Source of the DNA: Desulfobacterium sp. | GTDB taxonomy: Bacteria; Desulfobacterota; Desulfobacteria; Desulfobacterales; Desulfobacteraceae | DNA: 64,000 nt | Assembly (NCBI GenBank): GCA_016342325.1 | Contig: JAEINR010000008.1 | Coordinates: 1 to 64,000 of the forward strand | Reading direction: 5' to 3' | Shown here: in pieces, positions 28,832 to 38,527 of the stretch | Position numbering within the stretch: position 1 is the stretch's first letter | Layout of the letters: every line of letters starts with the position of its first letter | Notes under the pieces: model-generated | What the model was told of the DNA's origin: nothing | What the model saw: the letters and a program-made list of their open reading frames with translations, nothing else | Databases searched by the model: none | Made by a program: the position numbers and the translations under genes

Positions 28832-28854
28832 GGCACCCTCTTTTTGGGGGTGCC
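28832..28854 (-). promoter_or_regulatory. Terminator-like hairpin in the rpsF leader
   Basis: Stem GGCACCC/GGGTGCC with a 9-nt loop; on the minus strand it is followed by GTTTTTAATCC. It lies about 60 bases after the rpsF promoter and 60 before the start codon, so it can act as an attenuator in the rpsF leader, or as the terminator of uup, whose stop is at 28964. A second weak stem (GCTCCG/CGGGGC) lies at about 28800-28820. An S6:S18-type autoregulatory leader is known in many bacteria; I cannot confirm its signature here. Confidence 0.6.
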
Positions 28855-28899
28855 ATGGGCATCTGCACTGATTGTGGATGCTTTGCATAAAAGGAGAAT

Positions 28900-28928
28900 T
28901 ATATATCATTGATCCGGGTGGCGGTCAA
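28900..28928 (-). promoter_or_regulatory. Promoter of the rpsF operon
   Basis: On the minus strand TTGACC (28923-28928), 17 bases, TATATA (28900-28905); a TATAAT shifted by two bases overlaps. It lies between the uup stop and the leader hairpin. Confidence 0.7.
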
Positions 28929-28963
28929 GATCAATTTAACCCTCGACAAGAGGCGGTATAGAG

Positions 28964-30763
28964 TCAGGAGAGGTCTTTGAGGGTTTCGAGTTCTTCCCAG
29001 CGGGCATAGAGCCGTTCAACCGACTCCTGGCCCTGTTGAAGTCTGGAGCAGACATCCTTCAGTTTTTCCGGGTTTGACATGACCAACTGATCTTCCATGG
29101 CAAGTTCAAGTTCGCTGACCTCTGTTTCTGCCCCAAGGATTTTGGTTTCAATCTGTTCGAGTTCAAATTTATCTTTATAAGAGAACTTGATGGATTTTCT
29201 TTGATTCTTGACAGGCTTTGCCTTGTCCGTCTTTTTTGCCTTTTTGACCGGCGCTTTTGGGGTCAGGCATTGGGTGCAATCCGCATAGAGCCCAGTGCCG
29301 CCGTTGCCGTCAAAATGGAGGACGCGGGTGGCGACCCGGTCCAGGAGGAACCGGTCGTGGGACACCAGGACAATGGCCCCGGGAAATTCCACAAGGCTTT
29401 GCTCAAGGATCTCAAGGGAGGGGATGTCAAGATCGTTTGTCGGCTCATCAAGGAGAAGAAGGTCGGCTGGCTGGAGCATGATGTTGGCGATGAGTATCCG
29501 TGCTTTTTCCCCTCCTGAGAGGCGCCGCACCGGCAGGGTGAGCTGTTTTGGGGTAAAGAGAAATCGTTTTGCCCAGGAAGCGACATGGACACTTTGTCCA
29601 TTGTATACCACAGCGTCTCCGGCAGGGCTCAGCGCCTGTTTCAGGGTGATGTCAGGGTCCAGCCGGGATCTGTTCTGGTCAAATACGGCTACCTTCAGCT
29701 TATCAGCCCGCTTGACACTTCCCTGGTCCGGTTCAAGGGTGCCCTCGATGATGTTCATGAAGGTGGTTTTGCCGCAGCCGTTGTCCCCCACAAGTCCCAG
29801 CCGGGTGCCGGGTAGAAGCTCCAGGTTGATCTTGGAAAAGAGCTGTCTGTCCCCCAGGGATTTCCCGATATCTTCACAGGTGAGAAGCTTTTTTGTCTTT
29901 CGGTGGGTGGCGTTAAAGTCGATCTTTACCCGGTCGGTCTGCCGGTTTCTTATTTTGATGTTGGAGAGCTCGTCATCCAGTTTGTCGGCCTGGTCGATGC
30001 GGTATTTTGCCTTGGTTGATCTGGCCTTGGCCCCCTGTCTCAGCCATTCGGTTTCCCGCTTCATCTTGTTGGAAAGGACCTCCTCCTGGCGCATCTGGGT
30101 TTCGAGGACCCGGGCCTGTTCCTTTATAAAGGTGGTGTATCCGCCGTTGATCTTCAGGAATCCTTCCGGGTAGCACCGGCCAAGCTCGGTGACGGTTTTG
30201 CAAACCGCCTCGAGAAAACAGCGGTCATGGCTGACCACCACAAATGCAAAATCAGGATCCCTGAGCAGGGCCTCAAGCCACAGGATGCCGCTGATGTCAA
30301 GGTGGTTGGTGGGCTCGTCCAGCATCAGAATGTCCGGGGCAAGGCTTACGGCCCTGGTGATGGCAAGGCGCTTTCGCCACCCACCGGACAGGGTGCCGCA
30401 GGCTTGGGAGGCGTCTGCAAAGCCCCCCAGGCCGATCATTTTCTTGACCCGCCTGTACTGTTCCTGGTCGTCCAGGTTCTCCTGGGCAAGTCCGTCAAAC
30501 AGGGTCTCCTGGATGGTCTTGTCCGGATCGAGTTTATCCTTCTGGGGCAGATAGACAAGCCGGGTGTTCTTCTTGAGATAGCGTTCTCCCTGTTCCGGGG
30601 TGTCTTCGTCCGCAACGAGTTTAAGAAGGGTTGATTTGCCGGAGCCGTTGCTGCCGATGAGGCCGAGGCGTTCGTCATCCTCGAAGTTGATGGTAAGATT
30701 ATCGAACACCGGGGTGTCGCCATAGGATTTAAAAATGGATCGATAGCTGAAAACGAGTGTCAT
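28964..30763 (-). CDS. uup: ABC-F family ATPase Uup
   Basis: 599-aa soluble ABC-F protein with two ATPase modules and no membrane segments. Walker A GSNGSGKSTLLKL near 38 and GDNGCGKTTFMN near 325; signatures LSGGWRKR and LSGGEKAR; Walker B DEPTNHLDI and DEPTNDLDI. The C-terminal helical extension (about 520-599) fits Uup, which acts on ribosomes and branched DNA. Preceded by a small membrane-protein gene with a 4-base gap. Confidence 0.93.
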   Translation of the reverse strand: MTLVFSYRSIFKSYGDTPVFDNLTINFEDDERLGLIGSNGSGKSTLLKLVADEDTPEQGERYLKKNTRLVYLPQKDKLDPDKTIQETLFDGLAQENLDDQEQYRRVKKMIGLGGFADASQACGTLSGGWRKRLAITRAVSLAPDILMLDEPTNHLDISGILWLEALLRDPDFAFVVVSHDRCFLEAVCKTVTELGRCYPEGFLKINGGYTTFIKEQARVLETQMRQEEVLSNKMKRETEWLRQGAKARSTKAKYRIDQADKLDDELSNIKIRNRQTDRVKIDFNATHRKTKKLLTCEDIGKSLGDRQLFSKINLELLPGTRLGLVGDNGCGKTTFMNIIEGTLEPDQGSVKRADKLKVAVFDQNRSRLDPDITLKQALSPAGDAVVYNGQSVHVASWAKRFLFTPKQLTLPVRRLSGGEKARILIANIMLQPADLLLLDEPTNDLDIPSLEILEQSLVEFPGAIVLVSHDRFLLDRVATRVLHFDGNGGTGLYADCTQCLTPKAPVKKAKKTDKAKPVKNQRKSIKFSYKDKFELEQIETKILGAETEVSELELAMEDQLVMSNPEKLKDVCSRLQQGQESVERLYARWEELETLKDLS

Positions 30764-30767
30764 AGGA

Positions 30768-30989
30768 TTATTCTTTTAGTCTCTTGTAAACCCCTGCCAT
30801 CCTGATGATGAATCCCACCAGCAGGGTCAGGCTGATGAGAATGATCAGGCATGCGGCAAAAAAGGTTATGATAAAGTAGAATGGATTCTTCAAGGCGTAT
30901 GCCCCGAGCAGGAGATCGACGCCAAAGATCAGGAAAAAGAGGGAGACAAGGACGAGTCCGACCTGGAGCGGCCACCAGAAATATTTCAT
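30768..30989 (-). CDS. Small two-helix membrane protein
   Basis: About 73 aa, beginning MKYFWWPLQVGLVLVSLFF, with two strong membrane helices (about 7-30 and 38-62) and a short basic tail. AAGGA lies about 11 bases before the ATG at 30989; the longer frame starting 31058 adds residues that look unlike a signal. Co-directional with uup, 4 bases apart. No family recognised; function unknown. Confidence 0.65.
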   Translation of the reverse strand: MKYFWWPLQVGLVLVSLFFLIFGVDLLLGAYALKNPFYFIITFFAACLIILISLTLLVGFIIRMAGVYKRLKE

Positions 30990-31225
30990 TAAAAACAATT
31001 CCTTAAGGGTTGAATTCCGTGGCGAACCTCCTTCTTTTTTGAAAAAAAGTGTCGTCATGGTCTGTTTTTACGAGTCGTACTATACCGGTTTTTTCCGGGT
31101 AAAGCAATCGGGTTTGTCTGCCCGGGTTTTCCCTTTATTTTGTTTCTCCCCTATGATTAATATGAAGGGTTAAAGCGACTGAGTGGGTTTATAATTAAAT
31201 TTAGATGGAGCACAGGGGTTGAACC

Positions 31226-31909
31226 ATGAGGATCTTGCTGGTTGAGGATGATGTCAAGATTGCCGATTTTGTAGTCAAGGGGCTTACGGCTGCCGGATTT
31301 GTGGTGGACCATGCCACCAACGGCAGGGACGGGCTTCACATGGCCTTGTATGAAGAGAATGACCTGATGGTGGTGGATGTCATGCTGCCCGGGCTTGACG
31401 GGCTTTCCCTGATAAAACGACTCAGGGGGGAAAAGATCAACACCCCGGTCATTGTTTTGAGCGCCAAGGACCGGGTGGATGACCGGGTCAAGGGGCTCGA
31501 GGCCGGTGCCGACGACTACCTGACCAAACCCTTTGCTTTTTCAGAGCTCCTGGCCCGGATCCAGGCCCTGATGCGAAGGGCAGGCGGCATCACCGATCCC
31601 ACGTCCCTCACCTGCGGGGATCTTGTCCTGGATCTTCTGAAACGGGAGGTGAGACGGGGGGGCAAGCTTGTGGAACTCCAGCCCCTGGAGTTTTCCCTGC
31701 TGGAATACCTCATGAGAAACCAGGAGCGGGTCGTGTCAAAGACCATGATCATGGAGCATGTCTGGAACTACAACTTTGACCCCATGACCAATGTGGTGGA
31801 GGCCCGGGTGTGCAGGCTCCGGGATAAGGTGGACAAGGGATTTGCTTCACGGCTCATCCATACGGTCCGGGGGGCGGGCTATGTCCTGAGGCAGGCAGAT
31901 GATGCCTAA
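31226..31909 (+). CDS. OmpR-family response regulator
   Basis: 227-aa DNA-binding regulator. Receiver domain with acidic pair Glu7-Asp8-Asp9, phosphoacceptor Asp51 in VVDVMLPG and Lys101 in LTKPF; C-terminal winged helix (about 130-225) with LEFSLLEYLMRNQ, VVEARVCRLRDKVD and the terminal IHTVRGAGYVL. Overlaps the kinase gene by 11 bases, so the two form one two-component system. The family resembles copper/heavy-metal or envelope-stress regulators; the signal is not evident. HtrA lies next. Confidence 0.95.
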   Translation: MRILLVEDDVKIADFVVKGLTAAGFVVDHATNGRDGLHMALYEENDLMVVDVMLPGLDGLSLIKRLRGEKINTPVIVLSAKDRVDDRVKGLEAGADDYLTKPFAFSELLARIQALMRRAGGITDPTSLTCGDLVLDLLKREVRRGGKLVELQPLEFSLLEYLMRNQERVVSKTMIMEHVWNYNFDPMTNVVEARVCRLRDKVDKGFASRLIHTVRGAGYVLRQADDA

Positions 31910-33308
31910 GCTCTTCAGGACCCTGGCCTTTAGGCTCACCCTCTGGTATGCTGGGATCTTCACCGTCTCCTCCTGCGTGGCCTTTGTGCTCTTCTATTTT
32001 CTCGTCTCCCACACCATCTTAAACAGGATCGATCAGGATCTTCTTGACAAGGCCAACGTTTTTTCAACGGTGTTCTCGGTAAAAGGGGTCCCCGGCATAA
32101 AAACGCTTGCCGTGCTTGAGGCCCGGGCGGCGGGGGAGAAGAAGATTTTTTTCCGGCTCCTCTATTCCAGTGGTGAAGCGTTTGCCACTTCCCACATGGC
32201 CTACTGGCAGAACATCCGTGTGGGGGAGGACGCTGTCAAGGCCTTGATCGCCGGGAAGAAAAAGGTGTTTGAGACCGTCACCCTCAGGCCCCATTCCCAG
32301 CGGGTGAGGGTTCTCTATCATTTTTCAGGGCCCGGGGTGATTCTCCAGACAGGGATTTCCATGGAGACCTACTCCCATTTTTTTGTTGCCTTCAAGCGGG
32401 TTTTCACCGTTGCCATGGCCGTTGTGGTGCTCCTGTCCGCCCTGTGCGGATGGTTTTTGTCGAAAAAGGCCCTTTCCGGGGTGGGGGCCGTCACCGAAAC
32501 AGCCTCAAGGATCTCCGGGTCCAACCTGGATGCCAGGGTGCTTGAGACCGGCAACCAGGACGAGTTGGATTATCTTGCCAAGACCTTCAACAAGATGCTG
32601 GACAGGATCGCGGGGTTGGTGGCCAGCATTCGGGAGATGAGCGACAACATTGCCCATGATCTTAAGAGTCCCATCACTCGCATCCGGGGCCTTGCCGAGA
32701 TTACCCTGGTCCAGGGGAGTGACAAACAGGCCTTTGAATCCATGGCTGCCTCGACCATTGAGGAGTCTGACCGGCTTCTCGACATGATCAACACCATGCT
32801 GGTGATCTCCAGGGCCGATGCCGGGGAAGGGGGATTCCGGTTTGAGCCGGTGGATCTCTCAACCCTTGTGGTTGAGGCCTGTGACCTGTTTGCGCCGGTT
32901 GCCGAAGACAGGGGGGTGCAGCTTGAGTGCTCCACCCCGGCCAGGGCGGAGGTCATGGCGGATATCGGCATGGTCCAGCGGTGTCTTACGAACCTCATGG
33001 ACAACGCCCTTAAATACACTCCGGCCCAGGGCCGGGTGTGGATTGAAGTCGACGCTGATCCTTTAAACCGGGTCGAGATCCGGGTCAACGACACAGGTGA
33101 GGGCATCAAGGAGGCCGAGCGCGGGCGCATATTTGAGCGTTTTTACAGGGTCGATCCTTCCCGGAGCGAGGCGGGCGCAGGCCTAGGGCTCTGCCTTGCC
33201 AGGGCCATTGCCAGGGGCCATGGCGGGGATGTGACCGTCACCAGTGGTTCGGGCAGGGGCAGCTGTTTTTCCATTACATTACCAAAAGGTAATGTTCGGG
33301 TCATTTAA
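31899..33308 (+). CDS. Membrane sensor histidine kinase
   Basis: 469-aa kinase partnered with the regulator upstream. Two membrane helices (about 12-36 and 168-188) enclose a periplasmic domain of about 130 residues; HAMP (about 190-240); DHp with His253 in NIAHDLKSPITRI; N box LTNLMDNALKYTP; G boxes DTGEGI and GLGLCLARAI. Overlaps the regulator by 11 bases. Organisation resembles CusS/QseC-type kinases. Followed by htrA after about 150 bases, so an envelope-stress role is possible. Confidence 0.95.
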   Translation: MMPKLFRTLAFRLTLWYAGIFTVSSCVAFVLFYFLVSHTILNRIDQDLLDKANVFSTVFSVKGVPGIKTLAVLEARAAGEKKIFFRLLYSSGEAFATSHMAYWQNIRVGEDAVKALIAGKKKVFETVTLRPHSQRVRVLYHFSGPGVILQTGISMETYSHFFVAFKRVFTVAMAVVVLLSALCGWFLSKKALSGVGAVTETASRISGSNLDARVLETGNQDELDYLAKTFNKMLDRIAGLVASIREMSDNIAHDLKSPITRIRGLAEITLVQGSDKQAFESMAASTIEESDRLLDMINTMLVISRADAGEGGFRFEPVDLSTLVVEACDLFAPVAEDRGVQLECSTPARAEVMADIGMVQRCLTNLMDNALKYTPAQGRVWIEVDADPLNRVEIRVNDTGEGIKEAERGRIFERFYRVDPSRSEAGAGLGLCLARAIARGHGGDVTVTSGSGRGSCFSITLPKGNVRVI

Positions 33309-33457
33309 CCGTTATCTTTCTGCTGTATAGTCTTGGGTAAATGGAGTCGATGCCCGTTGAAGGCAGCATGGAAGAAGGTGTTCCGCTGTCGGTCGATCTT
33401 CAGGTTTAAAATGATACTTATTTAATATTCCGGCAAATCCGGGAGAGGAGTCTGACA

Positions 33458-34888
33458 ATGATCTTTAATAGAAATTTCCCACGTTTTTTTCTGTCTGTTG
33501 CCTGCCTTGCGCTGGTGGTTTCCATGTCCATGCCCCCGGCTGCATCCTGGGGCAAGTCCGTACCCATGGTGCCGGCAAGTTTCAGTGAGCTTGCCAAGAC
33601 TGCAAAGCCTGCCGTGGTAAACATCCGGGCGGTGAAGGTGAACAAGGGCGGGGGCAGGGTGTACAAGCATTTTTTCGGCCAGCCCTTTGGCAACAATGAT
33701 CCGTTCCGGGATTTTTTCGAACCCTTCATGCGCCAGCAGCCCCAGAGGGATTTCAAGCAGCAGAGCCTTGGATCGGGATTCATCATCAGCCGTGACGGCT
33801 ATATCGTAACCAACAACCATGTGGTGGCCGAGGCCGACGAGATCCGGGTGAAGCTCTACAACGATAAAGAGTATGATGCCACCATCGTGGGGGCCGATCC
33901 AAAGACCGATCTCGCCCTGCTCAAGGTGGAGGCAGACGACCTTGAACACCTTGAGCTGGGGGATTCCGAATCCCTGGAGGTGGGAACCTGGGTGGTTGCC
34001 ATTGGAAGCCCCTTTGGTCTTGAACAGACCGTTACGGCAGGCATTGTCAGTGCCAAGGGCCGCATCATCGGGTCCGGGCCCTATGATGATTTTATCCAGA
34101 CAGATGCATCCATCAATCCCGGTAACAGCGGTGGCCCTCTGCTGAACCTTGAAGGGGAGGTGGTCGGAATTAATACCGCCATTATCGCCTCGGGCCAGGG
34201 CATCGGCTTTGCCATTCCCGCAAACCTTGCCAGGGGCATCATTGATCAGCTACGGGATTCAGGTGAGGTTACCCGGGGGTGGATGGGTGTCGCCATCCAG
34301 GATATTACCCCCGAGCTTGCCGAGTATTACAATATTGAGGAGAAGTCCGGTGTGCTGGTGGCAAAGGTGTATAAGAACGATCCTGCAGACAAGGCCGGCA
34401 TTGTTCCGGGTGATATCGTGACCCATGTCAAGGATGTCCGGGTGAAATCCAGCCGGGATCTCTCCAGTGCCATCGCAGGCCTTGGGGTTGGAAAGAAGAT
34501 TCCCATCACCCTGATACGGGAAGGCAAGGAAAAGACCGTGTCTGTTGTCCTTGCAAAGCGAAGCGATTCCGAGCCCGGGGCGGCGCTTTCTGAAACCGGG
34601 TTTGATCCGTTCGGATTGGGGTTTCAGGAGCTCGATTCTGCCAATGCCAATGATTTTGGTTACGCCCGGGATGTCCGGGGGCTTGTGGTCGCGGATCTGA
34701 AGCCTGATGGCCAGGGTGCAACCACCGGAATAAGGCGTGGGGATCTATTAAAAGAGGTGAACCATACACCGGTGGCTACGGTTGAGCAGTATCTGGATGT
34801 TTTGTCTAAGATCAAAAAGGGGCAAACGGTGCAGCTCCTTTTCAGGCGGGGTAACACAAACTTCATTGTTGTGCGGCTCACCAAGTGA
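33458..34888 (+). CDS. HtrA/DegP-family periplasmic serine protease
   Basis: 476 aa. Signal peptide (about 1-33), trypsin-like protease domain with His121 (TNNHVVAEAD), Asp151 (DPKTDLALLK) and Ser224 (NPGNSGGPL), then two PDZ domains (about 265-360 and 390-475). Degrades or refolds damaged envelope proteins. Domain order and length match DegP/DegQ. Its own promoter region of about 150 bases separates it from the kinase; a strong terminator follows. Confidence 0.95.
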   Translation: MIFNRNFPRFFLSVACLALVVSMSMPPAASWGKSVPMVPASFSELAKTAKPAVVNIRAVKVNKGGGRVYKHFFGQPFGNNDPFRDFFEPFMRQQPQRDFKQQSLGSGFIISRDGYIVTNNHVVAEADEIRVKLYNDKEYDATIVGADPKTDLALLKVEADDLEHLELGDSESLEVGTWVVAIGSPFGLEQTVTAGIVSAKGRIIGSGPYDDFIQTDASINPGNSGGPLLNLEGEVVGINTAIIASGQGIGFAIPANLARGIIDQLRDSGEVTRGWMGVAIQDITPELAEYYNIEEKSGVLVAKVYKNDPADKAGIVPGDIVTHVKDVRVKSSRDLSSAIAGLGVGKKIPITLIREGKEKTVSVVLAKRSDSEPGAALSETGFDPFGLGFQELDSANANDFGYARDVRGLVVADLKPDGQGATTGIRRGDLLKEVNHTPVATVEQYLDVLSKIKKGQTVQLLFRRGNTNFIVVRLTK

Positions 34889-34934
34889 TCTCAGGGGCGC
34901 TCCTCCTTGCCCTTGTGACATGATGTCTTGATCA

Positions 34935-34963
34935 GGAATGCCGGCCGATTTGGCCGGCATTCC
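34935..34963 (+). terminator. Terminator after the HtrA gene
   Basis: Perfect 12-bp stem GGAATGCCGGCC/GGCCGGCATTCC with a 5-nt loop, 46 bases past the stop, followed after a few bases by a run of seven T. Confidence 0.85.
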
Positions 34964-35185
34964 CTGCTTTCCGTTTTTTTAATTCACTCCGAATTCCTTG
35001 CCTTGCCAAACGCCTCCCCCTGGGATCTCCTTTTGTCTGTAAATATCTGACTTGAATCTGTTTGTTGTCGGGCAACCATTAAATTTTATGGTATGATGAC
35101 CAAACAACGGGATTTGACTGTCGGTTTATACCCATACAGGAATACTGTTTTTCGGGATACGTCTCAAAAGGGGGAGATGAAAATC

Positions 35186-37219
35186 ATGGAAAACCGCGAT
35201 ATTTCAGATGCGATGACAATCAAAATGGATGAAATATTTACCCAACTTCCTGAAATGCCCGATTTTGTTGAAGGGATAAGACGGGCACCCAACAGACCGC
35301 TTCATCTAAATAAAAACGAAATTGAGCTGGCCCTTAAAAATGCCCTGCGATATGTGCCGGAAAAATGGCAGGAGCAGCTGGCGTCGGAGTTTCTGGATGA
35401 GCTTTTGACCCGGGGGCGAATTTACGGATACCGGTTCAGGCCCGGGGGACGACTTTCTGGTAAACCCCTAGAACAATATAAGGGACGGTGCATTGAGGGG
35501 CAGGCGTGCCAGGTGATGATCGAAAATAACCTGGATTTTGAGATTGGCCTTTACCCTTACGAACTTGTGACTTACGGAGAGACCGGTCAGGTCTGCCAGA
35601 ACTGGATGCAGTATCGCTTGATAAAAAAATACCTGGAAAACCTGACCCGGGATCAAACCCTTGTGGTGGAATCGGGTCATCCCCTGGGTCTGTTTCAATC
35701 TTCCCCTGAAGCACCCCGGGTGATCATTACCAATGCAATGATGGTCGGACGCTTTGATGATGAGAAAAACTGGGAGCGGGCCATCTCCCTGGGTGTTGCC
35801 AATTATGGACAGATGACGGCCGGCGGCTGGATGTATATCGGTCCCCAGGGCATCGTCCATGGCACCTACGGAACCTTGCTGAATGCGGCCCGTAAGGAGT
35901 TGGGCGTTGCAGAAGACGGGGATCTTACAGGAAAGCTGTTTGTAACCTCAGGGTTAGGGGGAATGAGTGGTGCCCAGGGCAAGGCCATCGAGATTGCAAA
36001 TGGGGTGGGAATCATCGCTGAAGTGGATTATTCCCGGATCGAGACCCGGCATGACCAGGGCTGGGTCAGTATGATCACCAAAGATCCGGGTGACGCATTT
36101 GAGGCGGCACAAAAGGCGGTGGCGGAGAAAAGGGCCGCTGCCATCGCCTTTCACGGTAATATCGTTGATATCCTGGAATATGTGGTTGACAACCATATCA
36201 ATATCGATCTTCTTTCAGACCAGACCTCCTGCCATGTGGCCTATACCGGCGGATACTGTCCCCAGGGCCTGACCTTTGAAGCGCGCACCACAATGCTCAA
36301 GGATGATCCTGGGAAGTTCAAGGGCCTTGTGGAAAAATCCCTTGTTCGCCATTACCAGCTGATAAAGACCCTGGTTGACCGGGGTGTTTATTTCTTTGAC
36401 TATGGCAATGCCTTCATGGGGGCCGTGTTTGATGCCGGTGTAACGGAAATTTGCAGGAATGGGGAAAATACCCTGGATGGTTTCATCTTTCCTTCCTATG
36501 TGGAAGATATCATGGGGCCCCTGATGTTTGACTATGGGTATGGCCCGTTCAGGTGGGTATGCCTCTCCGGGAAATCCGGGGATCTTCTCAAGACCGACCA
36601 GGCGGCCATGTCATGTATCGATCCTCACAGAAGGTTCCAGGACAGGGATAACTATAACTGGATCAGGGATGCGGCGAAAAACCGGCTGGTCGTGGGAACC
36701 CAGGCCAGGATCCTGTACCAGGATGCCATGGGCAGGGTGAAGATTGCCCTGAAATTTAACAGCATGGTGAGAACGGGGGAGATCGGGCCTGTGATGCTGG
36801 GCAGGGATCACCATGATACCGGAGGGACGGATTCGCCCTTCAGGGAAACCGCCAACATAAAGGATGGAAGTAATCTCATGGCAGATATGGCCGTCCAGTG
36901 TTTTGCAGGAAATTGCGCAAGGGGCATGAGTCTTGTGGCCCTTCATAACGGCGGCGGCGTCGGCATCGGTAAGGCCGTCAATGGGGGGTTCGGCCTTGTC
37001 CTCGATGGCAGCGCCCGGATAGACGGGGTGATCAGAAAAGCCATGCTCTGGGATGTCATGGGAGGGGTTGCAAGAAGGGCCTGGGCAAGAAACGAACATT
37101 CCATGGAAACATGTGTTGAATTTAACGACAGGTGCAAAGGGGAGGCCCACATAACGATTCCTTACCTTACGGATAACGATAAGATTGCGGAACTTGTGGC
37201 GGCGAAAATTAACAAGTAA
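35186..37219 (+). CDS. hutU: Urocanate hydratase (long form)
   Basis: 677-aa NAD-dependent urocanase converting urocanate to 4-imidazolone-5-propionate in histidine breakdown. Seen: YRFRPGGRLSGKPLEQYKGR near the N-terminus, NAD-binding TSGLGGMSGAQ (about 290), and GYCPQGLTFEAR (about 385), with RDHHDTGG later. The length matches the about 676-aa form known in eukaryotes and some bacteria, against about 550 aa in Pseudomonas. Start at 35186 chosen since GGGGGAG lies nine bases upstream; earlier in-frame ATGs lack one. Followed by hutI after 30 bases. Confidence 0.93.
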   Translation: MENRDISDAMTIKMDEIFTQLPEMPDFVEGIRRAPNRPLHLNKNEIELALKNALRYVPEKWQEQLASEFLDELLTRGRIYGYRFRPGGRLSGKPLEQYKGRCIEGQACQVMIENNLDFEIGLYPYELVTYGETGQVCQNWMQYRLIKKYLENLTRDQTLVVESGHPLGLFQSSPEAPRVIITNAMMVGRFDDEKNWERAISLGVANYGQMTAGGWMYIGPQGIVHGTYGTLLNAARKELGVAEDGDLTGKLFVTSGLGGMSGAQGKAIEIANGVGIIAEVDYSRIETRHDQGWVSMITKDPGDAFEAAQKAVAEKRAAAIAFHGNIVDILEYVVDNHINIDLLSDQTSCHVAYTGGYCPQGLTFEARTTMLKDDPGKFKGLVEKSLVRHYQLIKTLVDRGVYFFDYGNAFMGAVFDAGVTEICRNGENTLDGFIFPSYVEDIMGPLMFDYGYGPFRWVCLSGKSGDLLKTDQAAMSCIDPHRRFQDRDNYNWIRDAAKNRLVVGTQARILYQDAMGRVKIALKFNSMVRTGEIGPVMLGRDHHDTGGTDSPFRETANIKDGSNLMADMAVQCFAGNCARGMSLVALHNGGGVGIGKAVNGGFGLVLDGSARIDGVIRKAMLWDVMGGVARRAWARNEHSMETCVEFNDRCKGEAHITIPYLTDNDKIAELVAAKINK

Positions 37220-37249
37220 AGGGGTTGACTTCGTTAAAGGAGTAAAAAA

Positions 37250-38527
37250 GTGAGTGGAAACATAATCGTAAAGAATGCGGCCCAGGTCGTCACCTGCAGT
37301 GGGTTTAAGGCAAAGCAGGGAAAAGAGATGTCTGATCTTGGTGTCATTGAAAATGGGGCAGTGATCATTGAAGACGGTATTATCAAAGCCGTGGGACCCT
37401 CCCATGACGTGCTGGCGCATTTTGACACCAACGGATTCACAGTCGTAGATGCCGCAAACAAGGCGGTCCTGCCGGGGTTTGTGGATTCCCATACCCATTT
37501 TGTATTTGGCGGATACAGGGCAGATGAGTTTTCATGGCGGCTTGGGGGTGAGAGCTATATGGATATCATGAACCGTGGGGGCGGCATTGCAAACACGGTC
37601 AGGGCAACCCGAAAAACTTCAAAAGATGAGCTTGCCCGGCTTGGGCTGAAACGTCTTGATTCCATGCTCTCATTTGGGGTGACAACGGTTGAAGGCAAAA
37701 GCGGTTATGGACTCGACCATGATACGGAAATAAAACAGCTTGAAGTGATGAAGCGGCTGGATGGGGTTCATCCTGTTGATATCGTCCCCACCTTTCTGGG
37801 TGCCCATGCCGTTCCGCCGGAGTTTAGGGGGAAAGCGGATGATTTTATCGATCTTGTCATCCGCATGCTTCCTGGGATCGTTGAGGGGCAACTGGCTGAA
37901 TTCTGTGACGTTTTCTGCGAAAAGAATGTTTTTTCCGTGGCCCAGTCCCGGAGGCTGTTCTTGAAGGCAAAGGCCCTCGGGCTAAAACTGAAAATCCATG
38001 CCGATGAGATGGTGCAGCTGGGAGGAAGCGAACTTGCGGCAGAAGTGGGTGCCGTGTCTGCGGATCATCTTCTCCAGGCATCGGACCAGGGAATCAAAGA
38101 TATGGCAGGAACAGGTGTTGTTGCAACGCTTCTGCCGGTAACCGCCTTCAGCCTTAAGGAAGATTACGCCAGGGCACGGTATATGATCGATCAGGGGTGT
38201 GCCGTGGCCCTTGCAACGGATCTGAATCCCGGCAGCTGTTTTTCAGAATCAATCCCCCTTGTTTTTGCCCTGGCCTGCCTGTATATGAATCTCACCCCTG
38301 AAGAGGCTTTGACAGCCCTTACCATAAATGGCGCAGCTGCCCTGGATCGTGCCCAAACCCTGGGAAGTATAGACAAAGGAAAACTTGGCGACCTTGTGAT
38401 CCTGGAATTCCCCTCCTATCGGTTCATTCCCTACCATGTTGGCGTAAATACCGTTGAAACCGTTGTTAAAAAAGGTGAAATCGTTTTCACGAAAAATGGG
38501 TCGAAGGCCCGGAGCCAACATCACTGA
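37250..38527 (+). CDS. hutI: Imidazolonepropionase
   Basis: 425-aa amidohydrolase-fold enzyme hydrolysing imidazolonepropionate to formimino-glutamate. Metal ligands in DSHTHFVFGGYR, IHADE and the LATDLNPGSC block; substrate-side GKSGYGLDHDTEIKQLEV. GTG start at 37250 with AAGGAG eight bases upstream. Co-transcribed with hutU. The histidine ammonia-lyase and formiminotransferase genes needed for the full pathway are not within the window. Confidence 0.95.
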   Translation: MSGNIIVKNAAQVVTCSGFKAKQGKEMSDLGVIENGAVIIEDGIIKAVGPSHDVLAHFDTNGFTVVDAANKAVLPGFVDSHTHFVFGGYRADEFSWRLGGESYMDIMNRGGGIANTVRATRKTSKDELARLGLKRLDSMLSFGVTTVEGKSGYGLDHDTEIKQLEVMKRLDGVHPVDIVPTFLGAHAVPPEFRGKADDFIDLVIRMLPGIVEGQLAEFCDVFCEKNVFSVAQSRRLFLKAKALGLKLKIHADEMVQLGGSELAAEVGAVSADHLLQASDQGIKDMAGTGVVATLLPVTAFSLKEDYARARYMIDQGCAVALATDLNPGSCFSESIPLVFALACLYMNLTPEEALTALTINGAAALDRAQTLGSIDKGKLGDLVILEFPSYRFIPYHVGVNTVETVVKKGEIVFTKNGSKARSQHH

